From: Podospora bellae-mahoneyi
Lineage: Eukaryota > Ascomycota > Sordariomycetes > Sordariales > Podosporaceae
Length of the DNA: 64,000 nucleotides
NCBI RefSeq assembly: GCF_035222275.1
Contig: NC_085881.1
Location: 2,046,001-2,110,000, forward strand
Direction: 5' to 3'
Positions within the stretch are counted from its first letter, which is position 1. Every line of letters starts with the position of its first letter. The notes beneath the pieces are model-generated. The model ran no database searches and was not told the DNA's origin. It saw only the letters and a program-made list of their open reading frames with translations. Below are positions 10,928-20,918 of the stretch, in pieces. A program made the position numbers and the translations under genes.

Positions 10928-11662
10928 ATGAGCAAGGCTACACCCCGAAAGGCGCGTCACCGCCAGCACCCTAGCAACAGTGGTCCCCGACAGCAAGTCC
11001 ATGCCTCCGACTACGAATCCGACACAGCATACTACATGGAGAATCGCAACATGGCTCCCCAAGCCCCGTCTAAGACACGGTCCGATATGGAGGTCAACCT
11101 GACAGTCCTCCGCCGATATGACCCTACAATCAAGTCGGTGCTCGCCATCGCTGCCAACGCTGTCATCTATACCATCGGACAGGCCTCTGCTGGGTGGGAG
11201 AAACACGGAGTCGAAGGAACACTGTTCGTTTGCGAGCAAGAACCCGGTGCCGATTCTAGTGGCCAACATCTGCCACAATACTGCATCTTCATCCTCAACC
11301 GCCGGGGCATGAACAACTTTGTCGTCGACCTCGCAAGGATTAGCAACTGTGAGGTCGTGGAGGAGCTCATTGTCTTTCAGCTGGAGGATGGCTATACGAT
11401 CGATAGCAACGAGACGGAAGAAGGCGCCCAAAAGGCTATTGGCATCTGGATGCACGAGGACGAGACTCGACCACGGAGCGCGAACTTTACCACCATCATG
11501 GGCGCCTGGCAGGAGGCTCGCACCGCCGGCTCGGCTTATTTGCCCACCGACGATGAAGGCCAGGGCGCTCCGGTCGCGGTGGCCGAGACACCAGCGCCAC
11601 AGAATGTTGGGTTTGTTCCTGGGCAACAGATCAATATCAACGACCTGTTTGGGAATAAGTGA
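10928..11662 (+). CDS. dcp1: mRNA-decapping enzyme subunit 1 (Dcp1)
   Basis: A single exon of 244 residues. Dcp1 binds and activates the Dcp2 decapping hydrolase in 5'-3' mRNA decay, in the cytoplasm and P-bodies. The EVH1-like fold occupies about residues 55-175: LTVLRRYDPTIKSVLAIAAN, a VIYTIG strand, the GWEKHGVEGTLFVCEQE block and YCIFILNRRGMNNFVVDL are the characteristic Dcp1 segments. A polar N-terminus and a low-complexity C-terminus follow the pattern of fungal homologues. The ATG at 10928 is preferred over one 33 nt upstream because it opens MSKATPRKARHR, a typical basic start. Expression is probably constitutive. Confidence 0.92.
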   Translation: MSKATPRKARHRQHPSNSGPRQQVHASDYESDTAYYMENRNMAPQAPSKTRSDMEVNLTVLRRYDPTIKSVLAIAANAVIYTIGQASAGWEKHGVEGTLFVCEQEPGADSSGQHLPQYCIFILNRRGMNNFVVDLARISNCEVVEELIVFQLEDGYTIDSNETEEGAQKAIGIWMHEDETRPRSANFTTIMGAWQEARTAGSAYLPTDDEGQGAPVAVAETPAPQNVGFVPGQQININDLFGNK

Positions 11663-11991
11663 AGGGTATAGATAGGCATTCTGCCTAGGCTGGGTCTTGG
11701 GCATTAGAAGCGTGGGGACTTTAGATGCTGCTACAGCGATCTGGCATGGATTATGGAAACACATGCATGGTTAGGCGTTCAGGTCATACGGTATACAGGA
11801 CGGTAGCGACTATCAATACGGATATCATATTGGGCACGGTGCGTTTACCGTGTCATGTGGCCTTTTGACACTGTGCATTGCTTCACAGACTTGGCCTTCC
11901 ACACTTCTTGGCCGTTCATGCTTTCTTCCCCAAACATCTACAGCGCCACAAAAGCTATTCATTTCCAGCAAGACAATTCTTGATTCTTCAC
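11663..11991. other. Intergenic between DCP1 and the Swi5 gene
   Basis: About 330 bp containing the 3' UTR of DCP1 and the promoter of the next gene on the same strand. No further feature was recognised. Confidence 0.4.
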
Positions 11992-12788
11992 ATGATGCAG
12001 AATAAGTCTGATGATATACACGACGACAACTCTGACCTCCTCGAACCGTACATCGAAACAGAGTTGGTCAATGCCGATTTATTTGGAGAGTGGCTTCAAC
12101 AAGAACTCGGCGATGGGAAAAATCACCAGGGGATCATCTCAAAGGTAGCAGCGGCGCTCGGTGTATTTAAGAATACACTGCAGTCGCTTTCTCTCGAGAT
12201 TACCCTGCCAAATCCCAGGTTATGGAACATGCAAGTCGATGCAGTCAACGGTGACGATTTGAAGATCATCGTTACTCTACCAGGGTCGGAGGAGAAGATC
12301 GAAGTTGTTGCCAAGAATCAAGACGAACTGCAGTTTCTCAAAGGCGTAGGTAAAACTTTGTCTGTTCATGCAACGCCGTCTAACACTCTACATTAGGACA
12401 AATGTCTCGGATACATGTCCAAAGTGGTTAGTTCATCTGGCTCGAAGAAATGATGGCGAAGCTGGTGATATTGACAACTACAGTGGCATGGACTTGCTCA
12501 GTCGCTCGATAGACTGACCATTTACGCACAAAGATGCAAGGAACTGAAGGCCCAAGAAGCGGAATTGATGTACAGTTTTCCAACGGCACGATGTTTTGAA
12601 CCTTCAAGCTCATATCAAACAGGCATCCTGCAGAAGCTACAGTGCAGAAGCACATCAATCTGCTCAAGGAGTACAACGACATGAAAGACATTGGACAGCA
12701 AATCATCGGCCTTATCGCAGAAAACAAGGGCGTTCAAATCGGGAAGCTCTACGAGAATGGGGACTACGGGGTCACGGCGGACGACTGA
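11992..12788 (+). CDS. swi5: Swi5-family recombination mediator (Sae3/Swi5 homologue), long form
   Basis: Proposed exons are 11992..12345, 12397..12426, 12484..12569 and 12623..12788 (211 residues); every junction keeps frame. The last two exons encode the Swi5 core: LKAQEAELMHPAEATVQKHI, then LLKEYNDMKDIGQQIIGLIA, then ENKGVQIGKLYENGDYGV ending in Asp-Asp. Swi5 partners Sfr1/Mei5 and stimulates Rad51/Dmc1 strand exchange in the nucleus. Known Swi5 proteins are often only about 85-100 residues. An in-frame ATG at 12415 (MSKVWHGLAQSLDRLT) would give an 87-residue protein of classic size. The upstream 354-bp exon looks coding (acidic, TELVNADLFGEWLQQELGDG) but resembles nothing I know. It could be a true extension or a separate small gene. 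The intron 1 donor is GTAGGT at 12346 or GTAAAA at 12350; only the first continues into Swi5. Confidence 0.75.
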
Positions 12789-12845
12789 AGCAGCAACAAT
12801 GGCCAATCTCTCCTGATTCCCCACCCCCAATCTTCGACTTCTATC

Positions 12846-13361
12846 TTATGTACAAGCCACAAATGCGTTGCCACTGGCCCCGGTATGAGTGATCAACTTG
12901 TCGAACGCTCCGTTGCTGTCGAAAATAACTCTGTCCGGGCCGGGAGATCCACCGGTGTACACGGCGTACGTGTTCATGATGGGATACTCATACCATGGTG
13001 CAGGGGTGGGGAAGTTGAAGCCCTCGTAGTTGTTGTACCGGTGGGGATAGCTGTCTGTTGACTGGTTAGTACTGCTGTCTGTTACGACTTGACCAGCACA
13101 ACTGACTGATGTTTTGGCCAGCAAGGCGGAGAGTGTGTCCCTTGTTGCGGGCAGCAGTGATGTGTGACGTCTGGTAACAAACAGTGCCGCAAGTGTAGGC
13201 ACAGGCTCTCTCTTCAAGCACAGGGGCAGCCTCTACCTCGGTCGAGACCGGTGCAGCAGACACGGCGACCACCGAGAGAATGGCAACGAGGGCGGAGAGG
13301 AACTGAAATGATTAGTCTCAACAGAAAGGATGCTGGGTGTCCAGTAACTTACCTGAACCAT
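12846..13361 (-). CDS. Guanyl-specific ribonuclease N1/T1 family, secreted
   Basis: Three exons (13361..13353, 13302..13107, 13054..12846) give 137 residues. The second intron has a perfect TACTAAC branch site. It is a secreted endoribonuclease that cuts single-stranded RNA 3' of guanosine. The signal peptide is about residues 1-20, a short propeptide ends in EER, and the mature enzyme starts [13 protein letters not shown], as in RNase T1. All catalytic residues are present: His73 ([12 protein letters not shown]), Glu91 (WYEYP), Arg110 (PDRVIF) and His125 (ITHTGASGN), equivalent to His40, Glu58, Arg77 and His92 of RNase T1. Four cysteines fit two disulfides. It is convergent with the Swi5 gene, with a 57-bp gap. 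A TATA-like element lies about 90 bp upstream. The gene looks intact. Confidence 0.95.
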
Positions 13362-13445
13362 TTTGACCGATGAAAACTATGTACAGATGCAGGCTCAGGC
13401 TCGTGGGATACAGAATCAACAAACATCTATGAGGACCCAGCCCAT

Positions 13446-13453
13446 CTTTATAT
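13446..13453 (-). promoter_or_regulatory. TATA-like element of the RNase N1 gene
   Basis: ATATAAAG on the minus strand, about 85-92 bp upstream of the RNase start codon. Spacing fits a core promoter; function is inferred. Confidence 0.4.
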
Positions 13454-14248
13454 CTGTCCTGCTCTCAACTTCAACAACTCGTACCACCACCAAACAACGG
13501 CAACCCAACCACATCTGGAAGGTTGTACACCTTCCTTTCCAACCACCGCCGATCTCCCCATGGCATCTCCTGCACCCCGTTCGATAGCCTCAGCTCATTT
13601 TCGTGGGTATTATCCCCTTCAAACCGCGCTTACCTCGTCCCATCCGTCAACCGCCCACAGCTTGTAATCCTCCCCACATTCCAAAACACTCAAAGTTCCC
13701 ACCCCTTGGTCAACCCTCTTGTCGATGTTTCGAAAATATCCAATAACACGCGCAAAAGGACCCCATCATGATTGGCCCACTTCCAACATTCAGTCTCATA
13801 CAACATGCAAGTAAGTCCTTAGCGCCGGCAGATCTGCAGCAACATCACGCCCAACCAGCGAATCATCTTGGCAAACCAGCTCAGGTGGGTTGCAAACCCT
13901 TGACGACGGCTACATAGAGCTAGAGACGCCATTTGTACTGATGAGGAAGTTGGCCGATGTAGTCTTATCAAGGTTATCTTGAGATGTTATCAGCCCCTTG
14001 ATAATCCCACGTGGGAGACATGATTTGTTTTTTCGGACTTCGCCGGCTTCAGATATTCGAGTGATCACTATTGAACACACACATAGACACACAGAATCAT
14101 GAGGTATTTCCACACAAAGAATTAGTAAGACAATCTCATTGCCAAAACCTTTGTCTCCATTGAAGCCAGCAAGGGCCCGGGAACAATTCCTACTCCTTAC
14201 TACGGACTCACCTTACTCACCTATAATCCACCCCCCACTTTACTCACC
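13454..14248. other. No gene seen
   Basis: About 0.8 kb between the RNase promoter and the 3' end of the next minus-strand gene. Only short unsupported frames are present. Confidence 0.4.
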
Positions 14249-14763
14249 TCAAAACCTAAAAACAATCGTATCCGTCGGCGTCAACGCCAAATCCTCCGGC
14301 TCCGGCACCCCATCCACAATCAAACACCTCTTCGCCTCGGGCAGCACAACCTCCCCCTCAACCACCGCGGTCTTTGACAAATCCAACTCGGTGTACTCCA
14401 AGCTCAACTCGGTCGGCTCGGCAATCCAGTCCTCATTGGCAATATACTCCGCCTCCTGAATGGAACTAATCGCGTCGTCGCGAATGTTCTCGATAAAGTC
14501 CTCGTCCACCTTGTCCATCGTGCTGCTCGGGGTGGAAGGGCCGCCGAGAAAGGCAGGCATCGAGTCGAGCGCCCCGTTGGGGCCGTGGGCTTCGACGCAG
14601 AGGGGGCACATGGGGGAGAAGATGTCGCATCTCATGTCCTCGATCCAGTCGGGGACGGTGGGGAGGCCGCAGTTTGTTTCGCACGGGAGGAGGACCGGGT
14701 TGGACCAGGCGCAAAAGGGGTGGGATTCGACGTGGCAGCCGGTTTGGGATTGGTAGGTTTGTC
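14249..14763 (-). CDS. Cys-containing acidic protein of unknown function, 5' end unresolved
   Basis: An open minus-strand frame of about 170 codons with coherent composition. It begins GCHVESHPFCAWSNPVLLPC, continues through LPTVPDWIEDMRCDIFSPMC to a Pro/Ser linker, then an acidic half (DEDFIENIRDDAISSIQEAE, WIAEPTELSLEYTELDLSKT) and ends TDTIVFRF. Seven cysteines lie in the first 55 residues, perhaps a metal- or disulfide-stabilised module. No ATG opens the Cys-rich part in frame, so a first exon should lie upstream. A GTAACT donor is visible near 14814, but no AG acceptor follows before the coding part, so either the splice is non-canonical or translation starts at the internal ATG at 14635, giving 128 residues. 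I do not recognise the family. Confidence 0.5.
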
Positions 14764-15546
14764 ACATTTTGGTGGGGGGTTAGTGGGTTGGAAAGGGGGG
14801 TGGTTAAGAGTTACCTGATGGTTGTTGAGGAGTTATGTGGTGAAATGAGTAGGTAAGTTGTTGATTTTCTTGCTGCTGATGAGTGATGGTAGTCAAGTTT
14901 GGGACTCATAGGGGATCTTATATGCTTTTCGGGATGGGCCTCTTGTTGGCGACATTGTGCTATTTTAGATGCCGGCTTGCTTTGTTGTGATCCGCTGGTG
15001 GTCTTTCACAAGAAAGGTTTGGTTCAGGGACAGTCGGGAGAGAATGGTTTTGTGCTGTTTGGTGAAAGACATTGCCGTGACAAAGGTGAAAGAGTTGGGA
15101 TGCATAAAAATAAAACAGACAGGTAGGTTGAATTCATTCAATACCGTGTATGACGAAAGTAAATATCGCTGTTCAATGTGTCTGTCTGCTGTCCCTCATG
15201 CAACGAGGGCTCTTGTGGGGAGTTACTTGACCTGAAAGCCTGGACTTTGCATTGTAAGAGTTTCAGGAAAAGAGCACCTCTTTCTCAGCCGTTTATCCAT
15301 TGTGCCTGCAGTCTTGACTTGAATTGACATCACAATATCCGGTAGCTTTGCGGAAGTTAAGCCAAGAGGCGCACACTTTAACCTTCTTCGAAGAAGCCAC
15401 AGTAAAAGAAAATGGCACGTAAAAACTTTTTAAAGGGTCGGCCATTGGTTCTCATCGCTCATCATCGAATCACTCTCCCGACATAGATTCATAGCATAGC
15501 AATACCGTATGCTACTCTACCCGTGTCGCAGTCTGCCAATTCAACC
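14764..15546. other. No gene seen
   Basis: About 0.8 kb between two divergently placed genes. It probably contains the 5' end of the Cys-rich gene and the promoter of the former HNH gene. Confidence 0.35.
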
Positions 15547-16623
15547 ATGTCAGATTCTTGTGGCGATGACCCCTTGCCCAAGCCCCCGATGGAGTTGGAA
15601 GTCAAATGCCGCAAAGCCCTTGAAAGATACGCAACAATTACAAAGATGGATGGCACGAGACACTTCCCTTCAGACATTCACCGATAATCTGCCAACATCA
15701 GGACGTTCAACACTCATGTCAGAGATCGTCGAACACGCGGAGAATCATGCTAAATTGAGGCAATTGAGAAATTTCTTGGTGGATGCCATTTTCAAACCAG
15801 GTACCGCAGCTCCCCCTATTCTTCATCCCCGTCTCGCAAATACTGACAATGTGCATGAGAAGTACGAAACCGGTATCACAAAGCTCGCCTGACCATGACA
15901 GCCGCACTGGCCCCTGAGTTTGACCAGGATATTGACAAGCATATCGCCACAATGGCCGAAAGGTCACGCCCCAAAAAAGGGCGTCAATATCTCAGACGAC
16001 AATGCCTTCTTAGAGATGACCACCGCTGTATCATGACTGGTTAGTATGAGAGACGCTACCTTGCCTCCCTATCTCCGCTAGACCAAGCAACCAAGTTCCG
16101 TAGCACTATTTACTATGTTCACATCCTCTCTTCTACAATTTTCAATTGTGGTGACAACAAATCCATCAGAGTTAGTCCACCTCGAGGTCCACTCACCTCA
16201 ATATTAATCCAATTGACACGAGCCTACTGATCCAGGCTCGTCAAAGTGCAGCTACGTGGTGGGCCCTCCGTTGGTACTTCGACCTTTCCGACCGCAACTT
16301 CCACCCAGATATCCTCCACGAGCCCGAAAATACCATATTCCTCACGATTGGAGTTCGTCAAGGAGTACCGACAGTTTCGGATAGCTTTGGAACCTGGAGA
16401 AGGCAATGGAAATATCTACACCTGCCGTATCATGGATCCAGAGACCCGGATCATGTCTGTAGATCATTTTGCTCCCCAAGATCAGCCCATCACCTTGACG
16501 CATGATGACAACATTCCAATGCCTAGTAGGGACCTTCTTAGAATACATCATAACTTGGGTAAAATCTTTCATGTGAGCAAAACCACCGCCGAATCTATCA
16601 CCAGAGTGCTGACTTGTGTGTAG
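15547..16623 (+). pseudogene. Decayed fungal HNH-nuclease domain gene
   Basis: The patch encodes a typical fungal HNH_2-type protein. After an N-terminal helical region (RNFLVDAIF) comes RQYLRRQCLLRDDHRCIMTG, the canonical RD-x-x-x-C-x-x-(S)TG entry to the HNH core, then VHILSSTIF (the His-containing centre), WWALRWYFDL, HPDILHEPENTIFLT and EFVKEYRQFRIALEPG, and finally IPMPSRDLLRIHHNLGKIFH. Three GT-AG introns can be placed (after KP near 15800, after CIMTG near 16040, after NKSIR near 16170). At least two other frame changes, one in the N-terminal part and one after the N-x-I-x-L block, cannot be explained by introns. These proteins are common, variable and of unknown function in ascomycetes. 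The gene is probably inactive here. Confidence 0.65.
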
Positions 16624-16927
16624 GCTGAGCCACGTTTGAACTGGAACGTGATGATTGGAGAAGAAGGTTGTTAATGGGATATATTCAGCATGTATGATCT
16701 TGGTATCTATGTAACAGCTTCCTTGCGGGATCTATATGGTTTGATATTGATGGAGATGGATTGCTATTCAAGAAGGCGGACGCCGAGAGTAGTGAAATAT
16801 ACATTACGCCCACCCAATAAAAGCCAAAGGAAGGTGTGCAGAAAGAAGGTGTGCAGAAAGAAGGCTATATACTCTGTAAGCCATTGGCCAACGGCATACA
16901 CCGTTTAAACCAGCAACACCTATTACC
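16624..16927. other. Intergenic with a short tandem repeat
   Basis: AT-rich 3' flank between the HNH remnant and a convergent small gene. It contains a 15-bp direct repeat at 16831..16860. Confidence 0.4.
16831..16860. repeat. 15-bp unit, two exact tandem copies
   Basis: The unit aaggtgtgcagaaag occurs twice back to back and is followed by a partial third copy (aagg). A replication-slippage type repeat. Confidence 0.8.
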
Positions 16928-17296
16928 CTAATCCTCACCCGTCACCCCGTGCCCCCCTACTCCCTCCCCTTCACCCATTCCCTCATGCACCTCTTTCTCT
17001 CCTGAAGAGCGGACCCAATTTTACACTCAACCTTTCTCACACACAACCCTCTACTCACCACCCATCCTTTCCTCCCCGCATCCTCTCACACCATTCACAA
17101 CCACCAACTGGACCTTCCCCCTCCGAAAAGGAACCTCCCCCTCCGCAACCCCATCCAAATGCAACCCCAAAAAGTTCTCCCCTCCACCACCACTAACCCT
17201 TCCCCTACCCAAGAAAAAGCCAAGATGATCATCACCCCCTACCATACCAAGCCCGCCCAAAATCCCACCAATAACACCCAAGCAAAACACAAGCAT
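16928..17296 (-). CDS. Small Gly-rich protein of unknown function
   Basis: Two exons are proposed (17296..17059 and 17001..16928), giving 103 residues. The intron is GTGAGT...CTCTTCAG, and the split codon keeps frame from EERMG into GEKEVHEGMGEGEGVGGHG. The protein starts with a hydrophobic Gly-rich segment (LVFCLGVIGGILGGLGMVGG), possibly membrane-associated, followed by FFLGRGRVSGGGGENFLGLH and GKVQLVVVNGVRGCGEERMG. A hydrophobic frame just upstream (17483..17340, SALEAVSLVALSLFIGAL) could be a further 5' exon, but I found no junction of credible size. Family unknown. The clean splice is the best argument that it is a gene. Confidence 0.4.
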
Positions 17297-17716
17297 TCTT
17301 GGTACCGGCAGTTACCTTCCCTCCCTTTAGCGCCCCTATGAACAAGCTCAAAGCAACCAAGCTAACGGCTTCCAAAGCCGATCGGTTAGACATGGGTGGC
17401 ACCCTCTTGGCAACGACGACAAGAGAAAATGTCACTGCGACGGAGAAGTGTTTTTGAGTTGAGCAAAAACGCCCATGTATCAAAATTGTTATGTCCCAAC
17501 TCTCGTCCCAAAGAAGAGGCCAGACATTGAATATCTACAAGAAGTTTGAAAAGAATGCCATCAGAGTTATCACCGAGGTGAAAAACTCACATGGATGCTA
17601 ATGCACCGTTCCCACTCCCATCCACTCTATCAATGCTATTCGCTTTCTTCTACTACCACCTCGCCAAAAATGAAAAAAAAAACCCCTTGTTCCACCGCCG
17701 CTCAAGAAGAAACTTC
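17297..17716. other. Short spacer, possible upstream exon of the Gly-rich gene
   Basis: Contains the hydrophobic minus-strand frame mentioned for the neighbouring gene and the 3' flank of the LPMO gene. Nothing else was recognised. Confidence 0.3.
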
Positions 17717-18494
17717 CTAGCAGGTGAAGACCGAGGGGCCGGGGATCTGGTAGTTGGTGACAGGGGGCCAGTAGATGCTGATCTTGACACCGGGGTGGGA
17801 GCCCTACATATACGAGTTAGTAACCAATTGGCTGGGAACAAAGTGATGATGTATCAAGGCAAAAACTTACAGAGTAAGCACCGGGGAAGGCAACGGTGGA
17901 GGGGGTCTTGCTGCCGGTACCGCCGACAATGTTGAGCTGAGCACACTCCATGTAGAACTGAGCACCGGGGTAGTTGCCGGCACCGTGGAGAGCAAGCATC
18001 TCAGCACGGAGGAGGTACTGGCCGGGGGCGATGCAGGAGGGGATCTTGATGCTGTGGCGGCCCTGGCCGTTGATGACCTTCTCGGTGCCCCAGACGCCGT
18101 TGTTGTAGCCGTCCTCCTGGATCTTGAACCAACCGCCGCCGACACCAGAGTCGGTGGTAGCGTCGTTGACCTTCTTGAGGTAGGCCATGGTGGGGCCCTT
18201 GTGGGTGATGTCCATGACATCGTTGGGGGCAGAGCCGGTGGTGGAGAGCATGTAGCGCCAGATGGCGGTCACGTTCTGACCAGCCTGGACGGTGATGACC
18301 TTGGAGGTGGGGGTGGTCGGGTTGGGAGCACCGTTGCAGGCGATCGAGGCAGAGTCGACATTCTCAATGGGGCCGTTGTAGCTGGGCACACGGACACCAC
18401 CACCAACACCGTGGTTGACACCGTTCACCTCGAGGGAGGAGAAGATGGTGTGGGCGCTCGCGGCGGAGGCAAGGAGGATAGGGGCGAACTTCAT
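17717..18494 (-). CDS. AA9 lytic polysaccharide monooxygenase, secreted
   Basis: Two exons (18494..17871, 17803..17717; 67-bp intron) give 236 residues. AA9 enzymes oxidatively cleave cellulose and hemicelluloses with a mononuclear copper site. The signal peptide is residues 1-14 ([14 protein letters not shown]), leaving His15 as N-terminal copper ligand. The second ligand is His98 in VMDITHKGP and the axial Tyr is Tyr181 in [15 protein letters not shown]; second-sphere His170 and Gln179 are also present. Splicing restores the usual ending [19 protein letters not shown]. There is no CBM1 or linker, so this is a single-module enzyme. A longer in-frame N-terminus exists upstream, but the ATG directly before the signal peptide is clearly the start. 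A TATA-like element lies about 105 bp upstream. Expression is probably induced on plant biomass (family knowledge). Confidence 0.96.
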
Positions 18495-18598
18495 GGTGAC
18501 GGTGGATGGAGTTTGAGGGAGTGGTCCAGGTAAACTTGCTCGAATGTGCTCGTCGATGGATGGCTCTCTAGAAAGGATTCTGGATGGGATGGTGACGG

Positions 18599-18608
18599 GT
18601 ATATATAC
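18599..18608 (-). promoter_or_regulatory. TATA-like element of the AA9 gene
   Basis: GTATATATAC, a palindromic TATA-type sequence about 105 bp upstream of the LPMO ATG. Function is inferred from position. Confidence 0.45.
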
Positions 18609-20373
18609 CTGTGCCACCTGCCGTGACAACACCAAGTCCCGCCATCATGCTTTCAAGATTGTCCATCTTTCGGTTGCAAAGACTTGACGGCCTCGGGTTC
18701 CGCAGTTGGCAGCAGTAGCCGCGCGGAATCTGGGGGGCATGACAGCAGGCTTGGTGGCTTGGAGGCCAAGGAGTGCCACGCCGGCGTCAATCCGGTCACG
18801 ATCCCGATCTGGGTGCAACATCTCGGCGCCTAGTCCGACTCGGTGCAGTGAGGTTGTCATCCGTGAGGGCCGCCGGTGGACGGGCGGAACATGATGGTCC
18901 GGAGACCAATATAGAATGTTCGGCAGCCTTGCCGACAATCCCCCAGACGGGCCTAGCCAAGCCTCTAGACCTTGATCTGTCTTGCCCCTGCAATCTTTTC
19001 CCCTTCAGGGTTTTCTTCTCTGATGGACGTCAGTTGTCCCTCTGACAAGCTTTTCCCGGTTTCAGGAATCGTGTTCCCCACAAATCCGATGATCTCATCC
19101 AACTGCAGTCTTCGTGTGTCCTCCTCCGCAGACTCTTGATGGAGAAAGCGCCCCCGCAGGGAGCGGCAGAGAAAGGCACCTTGTGCATCATGCACCCCGG
19201 CCTTCAGCGGCCTCCTTTCCCGGGACTCTGTCATCATGTTTCCACAAAACCAGGAAGCGATTCGACAAAAGTTTTTGTCGCTTCCGTTGCAGCCCAGCTT
19301 CTGTGGTATTTTGAGCATGTGGGCATGTCTCTTGAAGGATATTCGGGGAACCGCCCGTTGACCGCTACGCGTCGAGGAGGCTGTGTGATGTGGTTGGCAT
19401 CTTGATGTTGAGGAATCTGGTGTGCAAGCGCCTGCCAGTCTTGGACATGTGTGTTGAGTTGAGCACATTGTGTTTTTGTCTCGTTGTTGGCTGAGCTTCT
19501 TGGTGCTGCAGGTTTTGATCACTCGAATATCGGGCCGCGTACGCCGAGCAGGAAACAGCAGCGCCAACCTGCCCTCCTAATCATGGCGGATTCCAAATGA
19601 TTCTTCCGAGTGACTTGGCGATGGAGGTCTTTTATTCTTCGAGGTAGCCGTTGCGCTGACGTTGTCTTGATCACAAGTTCGTCATCTATCGTCGGGCAAA
19701 GGGAACCTTGGAACCCAACGCGGGCTTTGGTGTTGGCAGGTATACCATGGTGATAGGAACGAGGATATGGGGGGTCAATGGGATACTAGCTGGATGTCTG
19801 TTATTTCTCTGTTGTCAGCCTCGAACAGCTCGCAAACTATGTTTACGTGCTGCGGTTTCTGGAATAGCTGCAGCAGGCAGACGTCGACGAGACCACCGAT
19901 AGTAGCACCCTGAGGAAGGTGGGTGTTATCCGGCAGATGATTCTTGTTGCGCGTTTCTTGCCATCGCCTTGGCAGGTGAACATGGTCGGGCTTCGTCGAG
20001 ATTTACCACAAGTGGTGCAAGACCTCCAGCAGTGAATTTTGGGTTGAGAGATAACTGAATCCTCATCTCGAGAAGAAATCGCTCGTTCTGTTGACTACAC
20101 ACCTCGCTACTTAGACATCCCGGCCATCATTTATTGTCGGCTATTTACAGCCAAAAAATCGTATGCCCGGGGCGAGTGCTTTTCAATAGCTAGGGCAGAG
20201 GGTCGATACTAGCTAGTTACGGTTTTTAATGAGTTATACAAGTTGGAAAAATTGGGTCTTCGTGCAGGTCTTCGGTTCTGGAGGCACTGGAATCGCAACA
20301 AAATGACACGAAGAATGCTTGACGAGATCTACAATGAAAAGGAAAATGAAAAGTTCCCAGTCTGTTAGTCTCG
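18609..20373. other. No gene seen
   Basis: About 1.8 kb upstream of the AA9 promoter. A 200-codon minus-strand frame (19567..18965) has no domain-like content and is rejected. No repeats or RNA genes were recognised. Confidence 0.4.
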
Positions 20374-20888
20374 ATGGGAGACGGGAGTGTGGCCCAGAAG
20401 AGTATGGCTGGCGAAAGCGGAAAGTACGACAGGCAGGGGATAACACTGCCGCCTGCGGGGCACTTTCTTGCCCTCGCAAGAGATATCGGGGAGGGACAAA
20501 CTCTGAGTATCGGATCAATGTTTTCCGAATGTCCGATAATTCGCAGATCTTTCCAGGAACACGGTGATGCTCTCGCTTTCGTAGTACGTACAATCAAGGT
20601 CCAATTCCTTCTCGTTTATTGCCGTGGACAATCGACCCTCTTATTGGACTGCGCCATACTAAATCATTGGAATTCCGGCTACGTAACTCCCGATAGCCAA
20701 TTATCTTGTCAAACGCCCCTCATTTGCTCATTTACCCTGCTGTATCGAGGTGGTTAAGAAGTGGTTACAACGCCGGATATGCAGGGAGAATCCCTTCCTA
20801 CTACTACCCGGAATTCGAGGACCTTGATCAACGAGGAGCTTCTAGAGGCACGCTTGATCTGAACAAACATCTCCAGTCCTCATCATGA
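20374..20888 (+). other. Possible 5' exons of the following membrane-protein gene
   Basis: From the ATG at 20374, a frame reads GKYDRQGITLPPAGHFLALA, GEGQTLSIGSMFSECPIIRR and FQEHGDALAFVV. It ends at a plausible GTACGT donor near 20583. A second coding-like run (YNAGYAGRIPSYYYPEFEDL) lies at about 20766-20885. Both have the composition of real protein and point toward the membrane gene that starts at 20919, but I could not build a full in-frame junction set, so the link is a guess. Confidence 0.3.
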
Positions 20889-20918
20889 TGGCCATTTTGT
20901 TGCTTGAGGCTAACCGCA

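Noticed and set aside
10781-11764. Minus-strand frame of 327 codons across DCP1
   Set aside because: Antisense to the conserved Dcp1 EVH1-like domain, with no recognisable content.
18965-19567. Minus-strand frame of 200 codons upstream of the AA9 gene
   Set aside because: No hydrophobic core, domain or splice support; composition looks random.
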